Source of the DNA: Acinetobacter sp.
GTDB taxonomy: Bacteria; Pseudomonadota; Gammaproteobacteria; Pseudomonadales; Moraxellaceae
Direction: 5' to 3'
DNA: 18,368 nt
Assembly (NCBI GenBank): GCA_008017255.1
Contig: SSHD01000090.1
Coordinates: 1-18,368 of the forward strand
A program made the translations under genes and the position numbers. Positions 13,900 through 18,368 of this stretch are shown piece by piece. The stretch's first letter is position 1, and every line of letters starts with the position of its first letter. A model generated the notes under the pieces. It saw only the letters and a list, made by a program, of their open reading frames with translations. It was not told the DNA's origin and did not search any database.

Positions 13900-15255
13900 T
13901 TATTTGCCAATACAAAACGAGCCAAATATTTTACCGAGCAAATCATCGGCACTAAATTCACCGGTAATTTCTGCCAATGCATGTTGCGCCAAGCGTAACG
14001 ACTCTGCCACCAACTCACCCGCATGAAACCGCACCAATTGCTCATGCGCTTCTGCCAAATAGTGCTGCGTGCGCTTCATTGCGTCTAGGTGCCGTGTTCT
14101 GGCAATAAAGCTATCTTCTTCAGGATGAAAGCCTGCATGCGCTGTAATCGCATCAATCAGCACTTGCACGCCCACCTCTTGTTTGGCCGAAACCAACACT
14201 TGCCTAAAACCTTGATAATCACTGATTTGTGCAATTTGCCCAGTTAAATCGCATTTATTGCCAATCAAGATCAAACGCTTTGGTTCAAGATGCTCGGCAA
14301 AATATTCATGCGCCAATTGCAAAGCTTCATCACCTTGACTTAAGTCATATACCAACAGCAATAAATCGGCCTGTTCTATGGCTTTAATGGCACGGCGGAT
14401 GCCTTCTTGCTCGACGATATCGCCAGTTTCACGCAAGCCTGCGGTATCGGTGAGGGTGATGGGTAAGCCATTTAAGCTAATCTTTTCGTGCAACACATCC
14501 CGCGTTGTCCCGGCAATATCGGTCACAATGGCACGTTCATGTCCAGCTAAAGCATTGAGTAAACTAGATTTACCGGCATTGGGTTTGCCGGCAATCACCA
14601 CTTGCAAACCTTCTCGCAGTAATTGACCTTGCCGCGCCGATTGTTGTACCGCTTGCACTGCCGTTTGTACATCTTGCAATAAGGCTAAAATTTTACCATC
14701 GGCCAAAAAATCAATTTCTTCTTCAGGAAAATCAATGGCCGCCTCTACATGCAAACGCAAGTGAATCAGTTGTTCTAATACGTTATTAATTTTGCTGGAA
14801 AATGCACCTTGCAATGAACGCACAGCAGAACGTGCAGCCGCTTGTGAGGTGGCATCAATTAAATCAGCGATGGCTTCTGCTTGCACCAAGTCCATTTTGC
14901 CATTTTCAAAAGCACGCATCGAAAATTCGCCGGCTTTGGCAGCTTTTGCACCTAAATCTAACAAGCGTGCCAATAACGCATTTTGAATGACGGGTCCGCC
15001 ATGACCTTGTATTTCCACCACATCTTCACCAGTAAAAGACTGTGGGTTTGGAAAACACAAGACAATGCCTTCATCCATCACCGAGCCATCGGCATCATAA
15101 AACTGACGAAAGCCTGCCATGCGTGCCGCAGGTAATTTTTTTTGTGTTAGTTGTTCTGCTATAGCGTAAGCTTTCGGTCCAGAAAGTCGAATCACACCGA
15201 CACCGCCACGACCTAAAGGCGTTGCAATCGCAGCAATTGTGGTTTGATGTTGCAT
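13900..15255 (-). CDS. mnmE: tRNA modification GTPase MnmE
   Basis: MnmE, with MnmG, adds the aminomethyl or carboxymethylaminomethyl group to U34 of certain tRNAs, using a tetrahydrofolate one-carbon unit. The product shows the N-terminal folate-binding domain (TTIAAIATPLGRGGVGVIRLSG, GEFSMRAFENGKMDL), a helical domain, and an inserted GTPase domain with GKPNAGKSS (about residues 223-231), TDIAGTTRD, DTAGLRET and NKCDL. It ends with FCIGK, the conserved catalytic-cysteine tail CIGK, so the gene is complete. ATG 15253-15255 is chosen because AGGTGA is 6 bases upstream; an ATG two codons earlier (15261) touches that site. It is transcribed between yidC and grpE, separated from each by non-coding sequence. 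Confidence 0.98.
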   Translation of the reverse strand: MQHQTTIAAIATPLGRGGVGVIRLSGPKAYAIAEQLTQKKLPAARMAGFRQFYDADGSVMDEGIVLCFPNPQSFTGEDVVEIQGHGGPVIQNALLARLLDLGAKAAKAGEFSMRAFENGKMDLVQAEAIADLIDATSQAAARSAVRSLQGAFSSKINNVLEQLIHLRLHVEAAIDFPEEEIDFLADGKILALLQDVQTAVQAVQQSARQGQLLREGLQVVIAGKPNAGKSSLLNALAGHERAIVTDIAGTTRDVLHEKISLNGLPITLTDTAGLRETGDIVEQEGIRRAIKAIEQADLLLLVYDLSQGDEALQLAHEYFAEHLEPKRLILIGNKCDLTGQIAQISDYQGFRQVLVSAKQEVGVQVLIDAITAHAGFHPEEDSFIARTRHLDAMKRTQHYLAEAHEQLVRFHAGELVAESLRLAQHALAEITGEFSADDLLGKIFGSFCIGK

Positions 15256-15313
15256 GTTCATTCACCTAAAAAAACATCGGGCAGGTTGCTCTAAAAACCC
15301 AAATTACAGCCAA

Positions 15314-15351
15314 AGAAAAATCCGCTTAAGATTATCACCTTAAGCGGATTT
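15314..15351 (-). terminator. Rho-independent terminator after yidC
   Basis: AAATCCGCTTAAG (15318-15330) pairs perfectly over 13 bases with CTTAAGCGGATTT (15339-15351) around an 8-base loop. Read on the minus strand the stem is followed by a T-run, so it ends the rpmH-rnpA-yidD-yidC transcript and separates it from mnmE. Confidence 0.9.
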
Positions 15352-15370
15352 ATTCAGTAAAAGTTCGAGT

Positions 15371-17128
15371 TTAAGACGCAGACTCAAGCTTGTTCTGACG
15401 CTCTTTTTCGACGCTTTTGTTAATAAACCCTTGTTGTATAATGGTAATAGTATTGTTGACAATCCAGTACAATACCAAACCAGCAGGGAAGAACAACATA
15501 AATACCGTGAAAATAATCGGCATGATTTTAAAGACTTTCGCCTGCATAGGGTCAGTAGGTTGAGGGTTCAACATTTGCTGTACAAACATGGTCACACCCA
15601 TCAGCAACGGCAAAATAAACCACGGATCCATCGCAGATAAATCTTGAATCCAACCTAACCACGGCGCATGGCGCAATTCCACACTTTCCATCAACACCCA
15701 GTACAAAGCCAAGAAAATCGGCATTTGCAGCAACAGTGGCAAGCAACCTGACAATGGATTGACTTGTTCACGCTTATACAGCGCCATCATTTCTTGTGAA
15801 AAACGCATACGGTCTTCACCAAACTCTTCTTTCATGCGTTGCATTTCTGGTGCAATCACACGCATTTTCGCCATTGAGCGATAACTTTTTGAAGACAATG
15901 GCCATAAAATCAATTTCACTAAAATCGTCAATAAAATAATTGACCAACCCCAGTTACCCACGATGTTATGAAAAAATTGCAAGCCAATGAACAATAATTT
16001 CGCGATTGGCCATAACCAACCATAATCTACAGTTTGATTTAAACCAACTGCCAAGTCTTTCAATTCAGATTGGATTTTTGGACCCGCATAGAATTGTGCA
16101 TCCACTTCCATCGATGTTCCCGCAGGGACATTAATGACTGGAGAAGTAAAGCCGATAATATTCATGCTATCAGCAGACTGACGAGATTCGAGTTTCGCAG
16201 TATACGGCTGACCATCAGCTTGAGTTAATTTTAGCTTTCCAGGAATCCACGCACTCACGAAATAATGCTGAACCATCGCCACCCAAGCATTTTTAGCCTC
16301 TAGGCTTAATTTTTCATCAGAAAAATTAGCAAACTTTAACTTGTTATAATTGGCCTCTGGTGTTCCCCACGCGCCGCCCAAGAAAGTCCCTAAGGTAAAA
16401 ATACCCTGATCCGACTGACCTGGATCATCCGAGTTATCACGTTTGAGCTGACCAAACAGCTGACCTTGCCAGTTTTGCTGACTACGGTTGATGACTTGAT
16501 GTTGTACTGTGACTGGATATTCACCCTGAGCAAACGTGAACGTTTTAATCACTTCCACGCCTTCTGGGGTTTTAAACACCAAAGGAACAGTTAAAACCTG
16601 ATGTGTTTTGCCATCTTTCGATGCAACACTTTTCGCATCTGCCAAACTATAGGCCGATTGCTCAACCTCATACATTGGACGACCGTTACGACTGCTATCT
16701 GGTCCGTTTAAACCAATCAAACCCGACTGCGCAACATAGGTCCGCTTGCTATCATTTTCAAGCAGCACAAAGGGTTGATCGCCATTTTTGCTTTTATCGT
16801 GGTCTAATAATTCAATACGGACAATATCGCCACCTTTCGGGTTAATCCAAAGGTGATAAAGATCGGTTTGTACTGAAATCAGTGCTTGGCTCACAGCTGG
16901 AGTGTCTGTGGCTTGTGCTGCAGTCACATTTGCTTGAGGCAAGTCCGAAGCCGCTGTTGCATTTTGAGCATTTGGCAAATCTGCTGATACTTCATGCGAA
17001 CTCACAACCGCTGCGGTTTGCTGCGCTGCTGGTGTTGCATGACCATAATCTTTTTGCCAAGCCAAAATAAGCAAATATGCGGTAACGAACATGGCTCCAA
17101 GAATTGCAAATCTGGCCCATTGTTGCAT
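15371..17128 (-). CDS. yidC: Membrane protein insertase YidC
   Basis: YidC inserts and folds inner-membrane proteins, alone or with SecYEG. The 585-residue product has the Gram-negative layout: an N-terminal membrane helix (residues 7-23), a low-complexity Ala/Gln/Thr-rich linker to about residue 75, a large periplasmic beta domain (to about 360), and then the conserved core with five helices in all. Diagnostic segments are NWGWSIILLTILVKLILWPLSSKSYRSMAKM, MALYKREQVNPLSGCLPLLLQMPIFLALYWVL, and PAGLVLYWIVNNTITIIQQ. The conserved pore arginine is that in LSSKSYRSM or its neighbourhood. Length is close to the family norm. The gene starts 5 bp after yidD and is the last of the cluster. Confidence 0.99.
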   Translation of the reverse strand: MQQWARFAILGAMFVTAYLLILAWQKDYGHATPAAQQTAAVVSSHEVSADLPNAQNATAASDLPQANVTAAQATDTPAVSQALISVQTDLYHLWINPKGGDIVRIELLDHDKSKNGDQPFVLLENDSKRTYVAQSGLIGLNGPDSSRNGRPMYEVEQSAYSLADAKSVASKDGKTHQVLTVPLVFKTPEGVEVIKTFTFAQGEYPVTVQHQVINRSQQNWQGQLFGQLKRDNSDDPGQSDQGIFTLGTFLGGAWGTPEANYNKLKFANFSDEKLSLEAKNAWVAMVQHYFVSAWIPGKLKLTQADGQPYTAKLESRQSADSMNIIGFTSPVINVPAGTSMEVDAQFYAGPKIQSELKDLAVGLNQTVDYGWLWPIAKLLFIGLQFFHNIVGNWGWSIILLTILVKLILWPLSSKSYRSMAKMRVIAPEMQRMKEEFGEDRMRFSQEMMALYKREQVNPLSGCLPLLLQMPIFLALYWVLMESVELRHAPWLGWIQDLSAMDPWFILPLLMGVTMFVQQMLNPQPTDPMQAKVFKIMPIIFTVFMLFFPAGLVLYWIVNNTITIIQQGFINKSVEKERQNKLESAS

Positions 17129-17133
17129 AGCTA

Positions 17134-17454
17134 TTATTCCAAATGATTAGAGAGATTTTGCTTGAATAAACGATCACGAAAGGGTACAGCAACGTGATGC
17201 ATTTGAGAATCTATTTGATGAAACGAAATAAAACGAATTGCTTTGCAAGGCACAGGGTCATACCCAGCCCCACCCCAAGGATGACAACGACAAATGCGCT
17301 GCGTCGATAGCCAAACGCCTTTAATGGTTCCGTGGTTGTGCAAGGCTTCAATCGCATATTGCGAGCAGGTTGGAATATAGCGACAACGCGGCCCCAATAA
17401 CGGGCTAATTGCGATTTGGTAAAATTTAATCAACCAATGCAGTAAATGGACCAT
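17134..17454 (-). CDS. yidD: Membrane protein insertion efficiency factor YidD
   Basis: YidD is a small peripheral inner-membrane protein that assists YidC-dependent insertion. The 106-residue product has the family signature: an amphipathic N-terminus ([23 protein letters not shown]), then [11 protein letters not shown], and [15 protein letters not shown] with its conserved cysteines. The tail after VP (about 37 residues) is longer and variable, as is common in the family. It starts 9 bp after the rnpA stop and ends 5 bp before yidC, so it is in the same operon. The ribosome site is a weak GAGA overlapping the rnpA stop, suggesting translational coupling. Confidence 0.96.
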   Translation of the reverse strand: MVHLLHWLIKFYQIAISPLLGPRCRYIPTCSQYAIEALHNHGTIKGVWLSTQRICRCHPWGGAGYDPVPCKAIRFISFHQIDSQMHHVAVPFRDRLFKQNLSNHLE

Positions 17455-17463
17455 TGCAGATCT

Positions 17464-17859
17464 CTAATTTTGCGGCGTGCTAACAACAAGCTTGCAATGC
17501 TTCTTGGCTAAACGTTGTAATTTTTGCCAAGCAAAATCTAATTGTTGATGTAATTCCTGATTTGTGATGGCTTCTATACCTAGTTTCGGCATCACCACAA
17601 TATCAATATCCGCATTAAATTGCGCTTGATGTAAACGAAAACTCTCACGTGCAAGCCGTTTGATTCGATTTCGTTCATGCGCACGGCGGACCTTTTTTTT
17701 AGCAACGACTAAACCCAAACGGCTATTCGGCTGTTCGGTTAATTTTGCTAAAAAAAGGAAATGGGGCTGGTGCACTTTAAAAAGTGCACCATCAAATACA
17801 CTTTTATAATCTGTAGCAGTTCGAATACGAGATTCGATGCCAAAACTGTAAAGTGCCAT
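17464..17859 (-). CDS. rnpA: Ribonuclease P protein component
   Basis: RnpA is the basic protein subunit of RNase P, which cuts the 5' leader from tRNA precursors together with the M1 RNA (not encoded here). The product is 131 residues and shows the central RNR signature, [19 protein letters not shown], preceded by [12 protein letters not shown], and an N-terminal [15 protein letters not shown] segment that binds the precursor leader. ATG 17857-17859 is preferred over a GTG one codon upstream; ribosome-site support is weak for both, consistent with coupling to rpmH 27 bp upstream. This is the usual rpmH-rnpA order next to the origin. Confidence 0.97.
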   Translation of the reverse strand: MALYSFGIESRIRTATDYKSVFDGALFKVHQPHFLFLAKLTEQPNSRLGLVVAKKKVRRAHERNRIKRLARESFRLHQAQFNADIDIVVMPKLGIEAITNQELHQQLDFAWQKLQRLAKKHCKLVVSTPQN

Positions 17860-17886
17860 CACCCAATTCTGGTCAGCTTAACGGTA

Positions 17887-18021
17887 TTAAACAGTTAAGC
17901 TATGACGACCTTTTGCACGACGACGAGCTAAAACTTGACGACCAGCTTTAGTTGCCATACGAGCACGGAAACCATGAACACGCTTACGCTTTAATTCAGA
18001 TGGTTGGAAAGTACGTTTCAT
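17887..18021 (-). CDS. rpmH: 50S ribosomal protein L34
   Basis: A 44-residue, highly basic protein. It begins [20 protein letters not shown], continues with [19 protein letters not shown] and ends HSLTV, which is L34, a small component of the large ribosomal subunit, at its normal length. GGGAG about 7 bases before the ATG (18019-18021) supports the start. It is the first gene of the rpmH-rnpA-yidD-yidC cluster and is preceded by a near-consensus sigma70 promoter. Confidence 0.99.
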
Positions 18022-18060
18022 ATCGAAACTCCCAAAAATGATCTTTCTATAAGGTCCGCG

Positions 18061-18089
18061 ATTCTATTGCGCTATGCCGGTGCTGTCAA
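18061..18089 (-). promoter_or_regulatory. Sigma70 promoter of the rpmH cluster
   Basis: On the minus strand, a perfect TTGACA (18084-18089) is followed after exactly 17 bases by TAGAAT (18061-18066), five of six to consensus. Transcription would start near 18054, about 33 bases before rpmH. It is the best promoter match in the window, fitting for ribosomal protein expression. Confidence 0.85.
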
Positions 18090-18165
18090 TGCTAAATCCA
18101 AATCTTTACAGTTTATTTGCATGAACTAGTCTGGAAATCCAGATTTAGTTTAGCGCCAACAAACG

Positions 18166-18174
18166 TTATACACA
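18166..18174 (+). promoter_or_regulatory. DnaA box (perfect consensus)
   Basis: TTATACACA matches the DnaA-box consensus TTATnCACA at every defined position. It lies in the non-coding region upstream of rpmH, where an origin is expected. Confidence 0.7.
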
Positions 18175-18230
18175 TGCTACATTATTGAATTATAATAATG
18201 TTTAAATTCATCAACAACTTATAAGCAAGT

Positions 18231-18239
18231 TTACACACA
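18231..18239 (+). promoter_or_regulatory. DnaA-box-like site (one mismatch)
   Basis: TTACACACA differs from TTATnCACA only at position 4. It has the same orientation as the perfect box, 65 bp away. Confidence 0.45.
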
Positions 18240-18300
18240 AACCAAACCGAAAGTTTAAATTTAATTCCGATGTTTTAAATTTAAATTCAAAGCTCTTCAC

Positions 18301-18309
18301 TTACCCACA
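18301..18309 (+). promoter_or_regulatory. DnaA-box-like site (one mismatch)
   Basis: TTACCCACA differs from TTATCCACA only at position 4. It has the same orientation as the two other sites, 70 bp beyond the second, and is followed by a very AT-rich tract. Confidence 0.5.
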
Positions 18310-18368
18310 GACGCAACGTTCTTTATAAGTAAATTCAAATTTAAAATTTAAATTTATTACTATTAGGG

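Larger units (their letters stand above)
18022..18368. other. Intergenic region upstream of rpmH, edge of the likely replication origin
   Basis: This 347-bp stretch has no gene. It contains the rpmH promoter, a TCTGGA/TCCAGA palindrome (18130-18143), three DnaA-box-like sites in the same orientation and, from about 18205 onward, AT-rich tracts with repeated TTTAAATTT, as in unwinding regions. In Acinetobacter the gene on the far side is normally dnaA, so the region is probably the left part of the rpmH-dnaA interval holding oriC. The window ends before this can be confirmed. Confidence 0.65.

Overview
The window comes from a Moraxellaceae gammaproteobacterium, most likely an Acinetobacter. 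The L34 protein encoded at 17887-18021 matches what I remember of Acinetobacter RpmH. The right-hand end carries the usual origin-flanking order rpmH-rnpA-yidD-yidC-mnmE beside DnaA-box-like sites. Base composition is moderately AT-rich throughout. Almost everything is chromosomal housekeeping: I see no prophage, transposase gene, CRISPR array, tRNA or rRNA. The species call rests on memory of gene order and protein sequence, not on a database search.

Left part, plus strand (1-2790): the 3' end of an acyl-CoA dehydrogenase gene runs into an APH-fold kinase-like gene, a histidine-phosphatase-family gene and a short-chain dehydrogenase gene. Spacing is tight, so this is probably one operon. The dehydrogenase plus APH-kinase pair is the two-protein equivalent of the fused animal ACAD10/ACAD11 enzymes and of LvaA with its partner dehydrogenase in Pseudomonas. 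A role in 4-hydroxyacyl-CoA breakdown is therefore a reasonable hypothesis. A highly structured non-coding stretch (2791-3049) separates it from the convergent mpl gene (peptidoglycan tripeptide recycling).

Centre (4412-10978): divergent from mpl is a small DUF486/DMT-type membrane protein gene, then purE-purK (de novo purine synthesis) behind a good sigma70-type promoter. A 36-bp direct repeat with a 312-bp period lies after purK and appears to mark an insertion or duplication that split the original terminator. Next come an MltB-type lytic transglycosylase, then on the minus strand an unknown acidic protein and a matrixin-like zinc protease with a long glutamine-rich coiled coil. A plus-strand metallo-beta-lactamase-fold hydrolase ends at a bidirectional terminator shared with dnaK.

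Right part, minus strand (11025-18021): grpE and dnaK each have a heat-shock (sigma32-type) promoter candidate directly upstream, so they can be expressed separately. dnaJ is not in the window. Upstream of them lie mnmE (tRNA U34 modification), then the rpmH-rnpA-yidD-yidC cluster, ending at a strong terminator and read from a near-consensus sigma70 promoter. The last 350 bp are AT-rich and contain one perfect and two near-perfect DnaA boxes, consistent with the edge of oriC and with dnaA lying just beyond the window.

No clearly new biological system is visible. The points most worth a second look are the split ACAD/APH-kinase operon, the disrupted and replaced terminator after purK, the hairpin-dense element at 2880-3016, and the matrixin/unknown gene pair.
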